Source: Theropithecus gelada
Lineage: Eukaryota; Chordata; Mammalia; Primates; Cercopithecidae
Length of the DNA stretch: 64,000 bases
NCBI RefSeq assembly: GCF_003255815.1
Contig: NC_037682.1
Coordinates: 1,533,616-1,597,615, forward strand
Direction of reading: 5' to 3'
The notes under the pieces were generated by a model. It saw only the letters and a program-made list of their open reading frames with translations. It was not told the origin of the DNA and ran no database searches. The translations under genes and the position numbers were made by a program. The stretch's first letter is position 1, and each line of letters starts with the position of its first letter. Below are positions 22,951 through 33,961 of this stretch, piece by piece.

Positions 22951-23244
22951 TTCTTTATTATGTTAAAATACACATAACATACAATTTACAGTATTAAACT
23001 TTTTTAAAAAATTTGAGACAGGGTGTCACTCTCTCCCAGGCTAAGTGCGGTGGTACAATCACAGCTCACTACAGCCTCCACCTCCTGGGCTCAAGCCATC
23101 CTCTGGCCTCAGCCTCCCACGTAGCTGGGACCACAGGTGCAAACCACCACACCCGGCTAATTTTTTCCTGCTGAATGCGTTTCCGTGTGTGGTTCGGCAG
23201 CACTGAGCACGTTCCCACTGCCTGATTTTCCCTGTGGGGTATTG
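22951..23244 (-). mobile_element. Antisense L1 3' UTR fragment split by Alu piece
   Basis: A taaaatacacataacataca segment with atttacagtattaaac, and beyond the Alu piece gtggttcggcagcactgagc, match the same L1 3' end type seen at 10935 and 52850. Confidence 0.6.
23014..23166 (-). mobile_element. Partial Alu, antisense (right monomer)
   Basis: Runs from gagacagggtgtcactctc to accacacccggctaattttt. The left monomer is missing. AluJ-like (cctgggctcaagcc). Confidence 0.85.
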
Positions 23245-23283
23245 AGTAGCTGGTTCGGGCTGCCTTAACGAAGCCCAACAGTG

Positions 23284-23579
23284 GGTCGGGCGCGGTGGCT
23301 CACGCCTGTAATCCCAGCACTTTGGGAGGCCGAGGCAGGCGGACCACTTGAGGTCAGGAGTTCAAGACCAGCCTGGCCAACATATAGTGAAAACCTGTCT
23401 GTACTAAAAAACACAAAAATGAGCTGGGCATGGTGGCACACGCCTGTAATCCCAGCTACTTGGGAAGCTGAGGCAGGAGAATCACTTGAACCTGGGAGGT
23501 GGAGGTTGCAGTGAGCCGAGATCAGACCACTGCATTCCAGCCTGAGTGACAGAGCGAGACTCCCATCTCTAAAAAAAAC
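23284..23579 (+). mobile_element. Alu, sense, inside the MLT1-like LTR
   Basis: Starts ggtcgggcgcggtggctcac and ends in a short A tail at 23570-23579. AluS-like. Confidence 0.93.
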
Positions 23580-23848
23580 AAAGCTTCACGGGCGGGCAGT
23601 GTGAACAGCAGACAGTTACTCTCACAGTCCTGGAGGCTGGAGCCCAAGATCAAGGTTTCTTCTTGGACCCGCACAGGGCTGGGTCCTTCTGAGGCCTCTC
23701 TCCTTGGCTTGTAGACAGTGTCCCCCTCACGCACAGCTCTGTCTTAAGTGTCCTCCTCCTACTAGGACACTGGTCATGATGGATTAGGGTCCACCCTGAT
23801 GGCTTCACTTTAACTTCATTACATCTGCAAGGCCCCATCTCCAAATAA

Positions 23849-24115
23849 GGTCACCTCTGAGGTCCTGGGGGTCAGGGCTGTAACGTCCGAGTGCAGGGCA
23901 GGGGTCACCTCTGAGGTCCCGGGGTCAGGGCTGTAACGTCCGAGTGTAGGGCGGGGGTCACCTCTGAGGTCCCGGGGTCAGGGCTGTAACGTCCGAGTGC
24001 AGGGCGGGGGTCTCCTCTGAGGTCCCGGGGTCAGGGCTGTAACATCCGAGTGGAGGGCGGGGGTCACCTCTGAGGTCCCGGGGTCAGGGCTGTAACGTCC
24101 GAGTGCAGGGCGGGG
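23849..24115. repeat. 53-base minisatellite derived from LTR end
   Basis: Five units start at 23849, 23903, 23956, 24009 and 24062 (ggtcacctctgaggtcc type), each continuing with gtcagggctgtaacgtccg. The unit corresponds to the terminal segment of the surrounding MLT1-like LTR, so the array arose by local amplification of transposon sequence. Confidence 0.93.
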
Positions 24116-24140
24116 TCCACAGTTCAGCCCGGGACATGAG

Positions 24141-25593
24141 GTTCTTCTGCGTCTTCTACGCACCCAGCCACGTCCTGTGTGACGCCACCACCTTGCTTTC
24201 TTCTCTCATCTCTTCCTCCGGGCACTGAAATTCACCCCAGCACCGCACAGCGCGACACCAGGCCCCCAGCCTTGCTCCTGACGTCAGGGACGGCTCCTGT
24301 GACTCACCCACAGTCACACTGGGGATGTTTCCGGCTATTCCTGGTCTGCTAGGGTTTCTTGTTGTTTTTTTGAAAACCCATGAATGAATGTTGGATTTTA
24401 TCAGAAGCACTTCTGGTGTCTGGAGATGAGTACGATTTTCTTCCTTCCTTTGCTAGCGTGCTGCACGCACGGATGCCATTGTACGGGCGGCTTGCTCACG
24501 GGGTCCTGGGTCGGTGACTCCTCAGGCACGGATTTTCCACCTTGCTGTGGGTGCCATCGCCTAACAACTGTCATCGCACTGCCTGGGACAGCTCACACCG
24601 GCACGGTCGGCAGTTCCCATCGGACGGCTCCTCCCTGGGCCAGGCTGGACGGCAGCGGCCCTCGGCAGGCGTCTTGCAAAATGCCATTTCAGGACGATTT
24701 GGAGAAGGAACATGAGTCCTGCCCCCGGCTGGAGCCTGGCTTAACACCTTTCAGTCAGATTTTTTCTGAAGTGCCAGCATTAGATTTTGCAAAATTGTCA
24801 GCAGCTGCTCAGAAGAAAACCCCGGTGGTGTCAGTGGGCCACCGTTTTCAGAAATGCTGAAACGTGTCTAGGGAAAACCTTAAGACCCCTGAAGGAGGCA
24901 TGAGTGGTCCCGAGCAGATGCACACGGGGCCAAGCATCGGGCGGGGTCAGTGCAATGCCACAAAGGTCCCCATACCTTTTTTGCAGTTTTATGGAGTTAG
25001 ACAGGTTGATAGCAAAGTTCTTACAGGAAAGCACTCTGGTAAGAAGAGCTGGGAACACACTAGCAGACAGAACACTCTGAAACCTCAAAGCAGAAACTGT
25101 GGCTGGTGCAGGTGCAGACGCCCCAGGCCTGCAGACAGGAGACCCCAGGACACGAGTGGTTGCAGGTGCAGACACCCCAGGCGTGCAGACAGGAGACCCC
25201 AGGACACGGGTAGCTGCACAAGTCACAGAGGCAAGGCTGGAATTTTGAATAAAGGGTGCTGGCTAATAACCTAGTAGCCATTTGGACAAAGACTTTGTTC
25301 CGCCTCTGCCACCCCTGAGACAGCAAGACCAGCCCCTGCTCCTCCTCCTCAGCCCACTCAATGTGAAGCCGACGCGGATGAGGGCATTGATGATGATCCA
25401 CTTCACTTAGTGAATATATTTTATCTTCCTAATGAGTTTTTTAATAACATGTTCTTTTTTCCAGCTTACTTGATCGTAAGAATACAGTATGTAACATATA
25501 TAACATACAAAATATCTGTTTATCAACTGTTTATGTTACTGGGAAGGCTTCTGGTCAACAATAAGCTACTAATAGCTAAGTTTTTGGGAATCA
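24141..25593. other. Mostly unique DNA with a small duplication
   Basis: About 24330-24450 resembles antisense L1 (a gaatgaatgttggattttat phrase). A 54-base unit is duplicated at 25108 and 25162 (gcaggtgcagac type, with gcagacaggagaccccagga). The 158-codon open frame at 24384-24860 has no known domain and overlaps the L1 scrap, so I do not call it a gene. Confidence 0.5.
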
Positions 25594-25875
25594 GGCCAGG
25601 CGCAGTGGCTCATGCCTGTAATCCCAGCACTTTTGGAGGCCAGCGCAGGAGGACCGCTTAAGCCCAGGAGTTCAAGACCAGCCAGGGCAATGTAAGGAGA
25701 CCCCATCTCTACAAAACACCATTAGCCGGTGTGGTGGCGTGCACCTGTGGTCCCAGCTACTTGGGAGACTGAGGAGGAAGGATCCCTTGGGCCCAGGATT
25801 TTGAGGCTGCAGTGAGCTGAGATTGTACCATTATACTCCAGCTTGGGTGACAGAGTAAGACCCTGTCAAAAAAAA
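25594..25875 (+). mobile_element. AluJ, sense
   Basis: Starts ggccaggcgcagtggctcat, with old features (ggaccgcttaagcccagg, catctctacaaaacacc, gaggctgcagtgagctgag) and a short A tail. Confidence 0.92.
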
Positions 25876-26253
25876 GTTCTGTGTGGGTTTTCTCTGTGCA
25901 AGCATCACTGCCCCTCAGCCTGCATTGTTCAAGGGTTAACCACACCCACCAAACGGATGAATGTAACCATATTGCAGAGTCACACTGAAGGAAGCCGAGA
26001 AGTAAAGGAACACCTGAAGTCACCGCGGGGACAGTGTTGACAGGACGCTGACAGTGAGGCTAAAGACAAGACACACTGTGCCCGGATGCCAGGCTCTGGG
26101 TGGTGGGTCTGTCCCTCGCAGGGATGCACCAGCAAGTCTGGAGCCAGTTCACCCGCAGCTGGGACTAGACAAGCAGGTGAATGTGGGAAAGCCAGGTTTC
26201 TTCTGACAAGAGACGCAGCAGGTGAAGCAGTGGATGAGAACAGGCCCATGCTG
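25876..26253. other. Unique sequence, nothing recognised
   Basis: No gene or repeat family seen. Confidence 0.4.
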
Positions 26254-26608
26254 CTGGGGTGGGCGAGGAGGGACCTGTGTCACTGGGGTGGGTGAGGACA
26301 GGGCACATGCCGCTGGGGTGGGTGAGGATGGATGTGTGCCCTGGGGTGGGTGAGGACGAGGCATGTGCCTTGGGGTGGGTGCGGACAGGGCATATGCTGC
26401 TGGGGTTTGCGAGGACAGGGCCCATGCCACTGGGGTGTGTGCAGATGGATGTGTGCCCTGGGGTGGGTGAGGATGGGGCACGTGCCCTGTAGTGAGGACG
26501 GGGCACATGCCCTGGGGTGGGTGAGGACGGGGCCCATGCCCCTGGGGTGTGCAAGGAGGGGCCCATGCTGCTGGGTGGGCGAGGATGAATGCGTGCCCTA
26601 GGGTGGAT
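26254..26608. repeat. About 30-base G-rich minisatellite
   Basis: About twelve units of the type ctggggtgggtgaggacagg with a gcacatgcc end, spaced 28-30 bases. Open frames on both strands through it (for example 26149-27018 minus) only spell the repeat. Confidence 0.95.
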
Positions 26609-27044
26609 GGCACCAGCATGAGCCCACGCCGTCGGTCTACACACATGTGGATGTGTTTGTGTGTGGGGGTTAGTACACAAGCATGCATCTTCTGGCTCTT
26701 TCCCCAAGAGGGCCTAGACACCAGGAGGCCCCAGTGCCAAAGGAAGCACAGGGTGCAGGTCTCAGTCCCCGACATCCCCCTCCAGTGAGATAACCCTGCA
26801 GGCCTCGGGGTCTCGGCTGGTGCCAAGGCCGGGGCAGGGAAAGTCAGGCTGAGCCTGGAGCACTCACAGTCCCGGTACGTGAGGAAATGCATGAACGGGA
26901 GCAGGGCTTGTCGGGAGGGGACCTGGGAGTCAAGATGAAAGCCCCCAGGGCCGGGTGACAGTTTACTAGATTGTAACCCCCAGAATAAAAAGCCGCGAGT
27001 CCACAGTGATGCACACAATTTGATGCGTGAAGAAGTCAGTGTAC
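26609..27044. other. Unique sequence, nothing recognised
   Basis: A TG-alternating scrap lies near 26640-26680. No gene supported. Confidence 0.4.
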
Positions 27045-27220
27045 GTGGAGCTGCCCTTTCTCAGGTTGAAGAAGTTGCTTCCGGCCCTAGTGGGAGAATT
27101 TTTATCACAAGTGGGTGATGGGCTTTGTCCAGTGCCTTTCCATGTCTGCCAGGATGGAACAAACGTGACGTTCGTCCGTGGTTCTGTCAGTGTACAGCAC
27201 GTCACTGATCACTTGCATGT
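27045..27220 (-). mobile_element. Antisense L1 ORF2 scrap
   Basis: A ccctttctcaggttgaagaa segment followed by gagaatttttatcacaagtg follows reversed L1 ORF2, diverged. Confidence 0.6.
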
Positions 27221-27329
27221 GTGCCCAGAACCGGGGCGGCCACCCAGCCGATACACATGCAGGACCCGGCTTGGCCTCATGGGATGGCAGCTGTGTCTTG
27301 GTTTTCATTCGGTTCAGAAGGTGGGTACG

Positions 27330-27631
27330 GACCGGGCACGGTGGCTCACGCCTGTCATCCCAGCACTTTGGGAGGCTGAGACAGGTGGATCCCTTGAGGT
27401 CAGGAGTTTGAGACCAGCTTGGCCAAAACCACCTATCTCTACTAAAAATACAAACATTAGCTGGGTGCGGTGGCGGGCGCCTGTAATCCCAGCTACTCAG
27501 GAGGCTGAGGCAGGAGAATTGCATGAACCTGGAAGGTGGAGGCTGTAGTGAGCCAAGATCGCACCACTGCACTCCAGCCTGGGTGACAGAGTGAGACTCC
27601 GTCTAAAATTAAAATAAAATAAATAATAAAA
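27330..27631 (+). mobile_element. Alu, sense
   Basis: Starts gaccgggcacggtggctcac and ends in an (AAAT)n-like tail. AluS-like. Confidence 0.93.
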
Positions 27632-30278
27632 TTCCTTCAGGTCCTGCATACGATGAAACTGCTGACTCAGCGGGCCCGGAGGACCCCACTGACACCCAGC
27701 CTCACAGCAAAGAGACAGTTCCTGGTTTTGAAATACATCTTTGCTGAGTTTTCCCTGCTCAACTGGCACCCCCTCTCTCTTCTGAGTTCCTGGCCTCCTC
27801 AGGGGTCTTATGGCCTCTCCGGGGGTCTTGCGGCCTCCTCAGGGGTCTGGTTAACCCTCCTTAGTTATAGGAAGGGCCTCGTTTGAGGAGATTGCCTGGA
27901 ATAGGAGGGAGAAGCTTGCAGAGCAGGATTCATGAACAGTCCGTGTAAGTGCGGGGACGATACCTGGCATGTTACACTCCAGATGCCGGCTGTCAGGAGC
28001 ATGGTCACAGTCACTCACGTCTGTGGTTCACTTCCCACGCGGGGTCTTCAACCCCATCGACCCCCAGGGCCCCAGACTCTGTCAATGGAACCACCAGCCA
28101 CCCATTGCTTAAGTAGAGAGAGAGCCAGGAATGATCGTGACTTTCCCCCACCCTCACCTCCACTTCCAAACAATGCTGGGGACCAAGCAGGGGTCCATGG
28201 CCCAGGCTCTGTGTTTCCGGCTAATGATTACTTGGAAGTTCCTTTGGAATAAAACTCCAAGTCCTTGCCCCAGCCGGCAGGAGCGACGTTCTGCAAACCA
28301 CACCCGCTTCCACGTCACCCTCCCTCAGTCTCCCAGGGCCCCTCTCTTGTCCTCAGACACTGTGGGGGGTGGAGGGACCAACTCCAGCCTCCTCTTCCCT
28401 ACCCACCTCCTGAACGAAATGAAAAGCAAGACCCTGAAGTGAGCACAGGGGGCCAAGCTGGGTCCTGCACGTGAATCAGGCTGGGCGGCCGACCCCGGTC
28501 GTGGGTGTACGGACGTGGCCCCCTGTGGGGTGCTTGGGGAAGGCTGCATCCTTGCACCCAGGAGGGGAGATTAAATCACTCACAGAAAGCACTAGCTGGT
28601 GGCGAAGGACATGCTTTATCATATACGGCAAAGCCATGTGGGGACGGAGAACCCAAGGAAATCCCAGTTCCCCATGGGAAGCGCGTCTGTCTAGCGTCTG
28701 GGGGAGGGGCATGTGGTCCTCAGGAAGGCCATGCAGGCCGCCCACCCCAAGCTCTCTGGGGACGGCCTCTGCGTGCGGCCTCATGACCTTGTGACCTGGG
28801 TCTGGGCTCTCAGGAGCACCAGGCAGGCAGGGAGGCACGCCCCGGAGAAGCCCTGCCTGTGGCCAAGTTGCTGTTAGAATTTCAATGAGGGCCACTCAGC
28901 TTGAGGACAACAGACCCAGCACCCTGGAGGCCTGAGGCCCCACCTGCTCCGTCTGCTCAGGAGACACCAGTCTTGACTCAGCCTCTGTCCCTTTGTCCTC
29001 CCTGCCAGGCCTGGGAGCCCTGCGCTGTGGCTCCGCCCTGCAGGCCAGGGGGCTGGGTGGACATCCCTCAGGAAGAAAAGCCCCTGTCTGGAGCCGCCAG
29101 CCAGTGCTGGGGGGGCTTGGAGACCCCGGGTTGTGGACTTCGGGGCTGCAGATGGCCCAGGCTCTGACCCAAATCCGGTGCTCTCCGGAGTGGGTCTGTG
29201 TGTCCCTCCACTGGGCCTCTGGACCGGAACCTTCCAGGGACTCGAGCGTCCCCCTGAGACGTCTCAGCCGACCCAGCCCCTCCTATGCGGCGGCCAGCCT
29301 GAGGTCTGGTGGGTAGATTTGCTCCTGCACCATCTCAGGGCTGGTGCCCCGCGGAGGGAGAGGCGCTGTCTGTCAATCCTCACTCACTCCTGGCGAGGGC
29401 TCTGGTTTTCCAGCCACGTTACTGCATGGAGAGCAATGTACACAGACAAGGTCTCAGACGCTGCCTGCGCCCACCCTGGTCCTGCTGGATGACTCCTCCC
29501 TTCCCTCTTCTCAGGCCGTCAAAGCCCCCGACAGAGGGGACGATGGCCCTGGGGGACACAGTCCCTTTCCCCAGCTGTTCCCAGAGCACAGCTGGCTTCA
29601 GCCTGCATGCGGCCACATCTTATGAGTCCAGCCCGAGTCCATCCACTTCTGAGGGTCCTGCTGCCCTCCCCCACCTGCCCCACGCTCCGCAGAGCCCTGC
29701 AGAATGAGAGGGTCCTGGACCCGGCTCCTCTGCCTCGGAGAATCTGACTGCTGCAGGTCCAATCGGGGCTCTAGGAGAGGCCCTGGCACCCTGACCCCCG
29801 GCAGGCAGCGAGGCTGACCTGGGAGGGTGAGGCCACCCCTGCCCTGGCTCTGACAACCCTCTCTGTGCTGCTGCCCAACCCTCTCCCCATGCCTCCTCCG
29901 CTTCCCCTGGGGTTGGCACCTGGGAGCCGTGCTCTGGGACGACACTCCTTTTTGGCCCTGGGAATTTTTCCTCCCACATGGAGGCCCCCACAGCAGAGGA
30001 CACCACCCAGCTAGGCCCACCTGACTGGTCAGGCTCAAACCCTCTGGTGCCCGCCCCACTGATAGGACCAGGTGCAAACCGGGCAGCGACACCCCAGACG
30101 TGTGGCCTTCATCAACTCCCCTGGGTTCCTCTCCCTCCAGCCGGCCCTTCTCTGCCCAGGAAACGGTTTTCTGAAGAGTTCTCTATTCTTGAGCCTTCCC
30201 ACTGGGTGGAAGACAGTGGCCACAAGGCTGGAGCCGTAGGAGGCTGGGGAGGGTGGGGCCTGGGATCTCCTGCTCACG
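27632..30278. other. Long repeat-poor GC-rich DNA, no named gene
   Basis: About 2.6 kb almost free of interspersed repeats, with a short triplicated gcctcctcaggggtc phrase at 27790-27850. Many overlapping open frames of about 65-165 codons occur in several phases and none shows a domain. It could hold exons of an unrecognised transcript, but I cannot place splice sites with confidence. Confidence 0.45.
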
Positions 30279-30425
30279 GGCTGTGTGACTGTGGGCACGA
30301 GACTTCATTTCCTGATTCATAAAGGTGGGGACACGATCAAAGCTACTCCTCGGACCTTTGTGAAGGTTAAATGAGTTAAACGTGGAGCACTCCTGACCCA
30401 CGGTGAGGATCGTAAAACGCTGGCC
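30279..30425 (+). mobile_element. MIR, sense
   Basis: A gctgtgtgactgtgggcac phrase, then ttcatttcctgattcataaa, gtgaaggttaaatgagtt, the normal MIR order in diverged form. Confidence 0.7.
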
Positions 30426-30564
30426 ACTGAAATGGTTCATTTTCCCCTCGGCATTGTGACAATATATCCCCAATGGCATAGGATTTTAAGTGAATGTACC
30501 ATCATCTGCTCAACAATTCTTTCACTGTGGACACTTGAGTGATTTCCAATCATGTTTACTCTCA

Positions 30565-30890
30565 TTTTTTCTTTCTTTCTTTCTTTTTTTTTTTTTTTTT
30601 TTTTGAGATAGAGTCTTGCTCTGTAGCCCAGGCTGGAGTGCAGTGGTGCGATCTCAGCTCACTGCACTCTCTGCCTCCCTGGTTCAAGCCATTCTCCCGC
30701 CTCAGCCTCCCAAGTAGCTGGGACTACAGGTGCATGCCAACACACACAGCTAATTTTTTTTTAACTTATAGTGGATAAGGGGTTTCGCCATGTTGGCCAG
30801 GCTGGTCTCAAACTCCTGACCTCAGGTGATCTGCCCACCTCGGCCTCCCAAAGTGCTGGGATTACAGGTGTGAGCCACCGCACCCCGGCC
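30565..30890 (-). mobile_element. Alu, antisense
   Basis: A (CTTT)n plus poly-T head, gagatagagtcttgctctgt, and an end at accgcaccccggcc. AluS-like. Confidence 0.94.
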
Positions 30891-31097
30891 AGTAATATTG
30901 ACTCTTAGAGCACTCTAACACGGAAAGGAGAAAACAATTGTTTCTCTTTGGGATTGTTTTCTTAAAATTTGGCCCAGAAATTGTAATCCTGAGTCAAAGG
31001 GTGTTGATGTTCTCATTATCCTGGAAGAATCACCCTGACCTTGACTTTAGAAGGTTGAATTACCTCGGACTTGCGAACGGCAACAGGTGTCTCATAG

Positions 31098-31205
31098 AAG
31101 CTGGGCGGGTCCATCGCGGAAGCTGGGCCGGGTCCATCGCGGAAGCTGGGCCGGGTCTCTCTCACGGAAGCTGGGCCGGGTCTCTCCTAGAAGCTGGGCC
31201 TCACT
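31098..31205. repeat. Short 21-25-base minisatellite
   Basis: Five gaagctggg units at 31098, 31119, 31142, 31167 and 31190, joined by ccgggtccatcgcg-type spacers. The DNA on either side (30891-31454) is unique. Confidence 0.9.
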
Positions 31206-31454
31206 GGATTATGCAGGTGTGTTTGTTTTCATTAGTATTTCTGTTTTACCATTGTTCTGAGCTTACTAATTATGTTCTATTTAAATATTCTCTGTCTACT
31301 GATCTGCTACGAATGTAATTTGTAATTACTGGGAACACCCTCAGGGTGACATGAGGTCTGATCTCCAACCTCACGCCTCCCTGCCCCCTGAGAAGCAGCA
31401 GGTTGTTCCTGACGCCCCCGCAAGGTGGATGGTAAACACTCCGGCCTCCACCGT

Positions 31455-31770
31455 CTCCCCTCCCAGGCCTCACACCCGGCTCCCCCACTCCCACCCCCAC
31501 CGACTCCCCTCCCAGGCCTCACACCTGGCCCCCCCACTCCCATCCCCACCCCCCCGACTCCCCTCCCAGGCCTCACGCCTGGCCCCCCACTCCCACCCCC
31601 ACCGACTCCCCTCCCAGGCCTCACACCCGGCCCCCTACTCCCACCCCCACCGCTCCCCTCCCAGGCTTCACACCTGGCCCCCCACCCTTGCCGCTGCCCC
31701 TCCCAAGGCTCACACCTGGACCCCCCAATCCCAACTCTTGCCAGCTCCCCTCCCAGGGCTCACACCATTT
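31455..31770. repeat. C-rich minisatellite, about 48-base unit
   Basis: Seven ctcccctcccagg-type starts at about 31455, 31504, 31558, 31606, 31653, 31694 and 31745, each followed by cctcacacctggccccc-type sequence. The complementary strand is rich in G tracts. Confidence 0.95.
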
Positions 31771-31895
31771 TAAGTGAATGTCTGTCCCACCCCCTCTTGC
31801 CTGTCCCAGTGGCTCCTGGAACATGGAGCCCCTCTAGCAACTCCCTAATTTTCTTCTATTCGTAGCAAATTGTCTCAAAAAATGTGTCTACATGC

Positions 31896-32062
31896 CTCAT
31901 CAAAGACCCCCCATCCAAGACCCTCCATCCAAGAGCCCCCCTGTCCAAGACCCCTCTGTCCAAGACCCCCCACCCAAGCCCCCCCCATCCAAGCCCCCAT
32001 CCAAGATCCCCCATCCAAGACCCCCCCATCCAAGACCCCCCATCCAAGACCCCCCTCTCCTC
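31896..32062. repeat. About 16-base CCATCCAAGACC minisatellite
   Basis: Around ten ccatccaagacccc-type units with variants (ctgtccaagacc, cacccaagccc). Only about 125 bases separate it from the C-rich array to the left. Confidence 0.93.
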
Positions 32063-32168
32063 TAGTCCACTGTGTGAACATCACCTCTCTGCATCTCATA
32101 TGAGTCTGCAGCCTGTGGAGCCGGCTCCTCCTCTCCGTCCTTCTCACACTGAGGGGCCCCCAGAGAGG

Positions 32169-32491
32169 TCACCGTGGCCCAAATGTCTGTCCCCGGAAAT
32201 TCTTCTGTGGAAACCTTCACTCCAAGGTGATGCTGTTGGGAGGAGAGGCCTTTGGGGGGGTCCGGCCATGAGGGTCAGACCATCCTCATGGACGGCTTAG
32301 TACCCAGACAAAAGGGACCTCAGAGAGCCCCTCCATCACGTGTGGACATGGCCAGGAGGCGCTGGCTGTGAACCACAGTCTGCTGGGGCTGGTTGGACTC
32401 ACAGCCTCCAGAGCTGTGAGCCAAATGTCGGTCGCTTGAAGCCACCACCTGGGGTGTTTTGCTGTGGCAGCCGGAGTGGCGGAGACTGGGG
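32169..32491 (+). mobile_element. MLT1-like MaLR LTR, sense
   Basis: In order: ggcccaaatgtctgtcccc, ccaaggtgatgctgttggg, ccatgagggtcagac, cagcctccagagctgtgagc and cgcttgaagccacc, the layout of an MLT1-type LTR. Only the LTR is present. Confidence 0.78.
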
Positions 32492-33340
32492 AGATCCTGG
32501 CCACAGAAGCGGCAGGGCCTGCCCCTCCAGTTCCTGGCTGGACCATCACCACAGGTGCATCCTTCACCACCTGCCCGCTGCCCTGCTGGTCTGTTCTGGG
32601 CCTTCCAGACATAAACGTGAGTGCGAGGGTGGGAGTGGCCTGTGTGTGCCCGGCGCTGCTCCACACGAGCTCCCGGGTGTGCCAGTGAGCCGGACGCCCG
32701 CTGGGTTCCCACGGCAGCCTCTCTGTTCTTCTCCCTGATTGTAGAGACGTGACCCTTGCCTGCCGGCTACGGCTCAGGGAGGCGTGCTGTGTGTCCTTCG
32801 CGACGTGCGCTGGGGGCCGGCCCCTGACAGCTGGGGGCCGGTGCTGTGTGTCCTTCGCGGGTGTGCACCGGAGGCCAGTCCTGTGTGTCTGCTCCGTCGG
32901 CCCCCTCAGGTGGGTGGCTCAGGCGTCGCCGTGGTGGGAATGTTTACGCCACGGAAACCGGCCAGTGCCTCCAGCCAGGGTTTCGTCTCGCTGCTGAGTT
33001 GCTTGTTGCTGAATCAGCACAGCGCAGACTGGCCTTCCTCTTCCCTGCGCCGTTTTGTTACGGGATGTTTCTAACATACGGAAAAGCACAGAGAATGATG
33101 TGATAAGTACCATCGGCCCCTCCCAGCTCTAAGACTCCTTGGCATTTGGCTGTGTCTGTGCCATGATTTTAAGTGGATTCAACCCGTCCAATCCACCCAA
33201 AGCGCCCGGGTGCCCTCTGGTGTCATCGCTCTCCCTCCTGGGGCCGATTCCACATCTGGAGTGTCAGACCAGGGCACGTTTGTAGACCTCACAGCACACG
33301 TGTGACCATCAACACTACACAGCATGGTTTTGTGTGGGGT
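32492..33340. other. Mostly unique DNA with a possible old repeat scrap
   Basis: About 33045-33165 (ttctaacatacggaaaagc, then cttggcatttggctgtg) resembles an old L1-type 3' element but is weak. A CTCF-like gtgccctctggtgtc lies at 33210-33224, a poorer match than the one at 43503. No coding exon recognised. Confidence 0.45.
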
Positions 33341-33647
33341 TTTTTTGGTTTGTTTTGAGACAGGGTCTTGCTCCATCACCCAGGCTGGAGTGCAGTGGCA
33401 CGATCATGGCTCACTGCAGCCTTAACCTCCCAGGCTCAAACCATCCTCCCACCTCAGCCTCCTGAGTAGCTGGGACCACAGGCTCGTGCCACCACGCCCA
33501 GCTAATTTTTATTTTTTTAATCTTTTTTTTAGAGACGGAGTCTCACTATGTTGTCCAGGCTGGTCTCGAACTCCTGGGCTCAAGCGATCCTCCCACCCGG
33601 GCCTCACAAAGTGCTAGGATTACAGGTGTGAGCCACCACAAACAGCC
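33341..33647 (-). mobile_element. AluJ-like, antisense
   Basis: gagacagggtcttgctccat, aacctcccaggctcaaacc, ctcactatgttgtccaggc, and an end gagccaccacaaacagcc. Old copy. Confidence 0.92.
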
Positions 33648-33961
33648 CTTCTCTTCCTTGCCTGGGTTAGGGACTCACTGAGAATGAGACAGGAGAAAAG
33701 GCGGATGTGATTTCAGAATAATAACTTTCTACCCAGCCCCAGCCCTGGCCGTCCACCCACGCTGCCCTGCTGTCACCACAGCACTCGGAGCTCCTGGAGC
33801 TTTGGCTACTTTATCTTTGTGGCCCTTTTCTGCCTGCTTATCAGCCCCCTTTCCCTGCCTCTGCAAACAATGCTGGCGAAATTTAGACAAGAGTTGCATT
33901 GTACACAGATATTACAGAGGCAAGGAATGATACTGTTATAACATTGACTCCAACACACCAT
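33648..33961. other. Unique sequence, nothing recognised
   Basis: Short stretch between an Alu and the long CT tract. No gene seen. Confidence 0.4.

Larger units (their letters stand above)
23245..24140 (-). mobile_element. MLT1-like MaLR LTR, antisense, interrupted and expanded
   Basis: The left end, ggttcgggctgccttaacg, precedes the Alu at 23284. Beyond it come cacagtcctggaggctgg, gcccaagatcaaggtttc, tggattagggtccaccctg and ccccatctccaaataagg, the reverse order of an MLT1-type LTR. Its last segment was amplified into the 53-base array at 23849, after which the expected end (ccacagttcagcccgggaca) resumes. Confidence 0.7.

Noticed and set aside
24384..24860. 158-codon plus frame with a hydrophobic start
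   Set aside because: Its first part overlaps antisense L1-like sequence, and no signal peptide plus domain combination is convincing.
26149..27018. 289-codon minus frame with His/Pro/Thr repeats
   Set aside because: Generated by the 30-base minisatellite.
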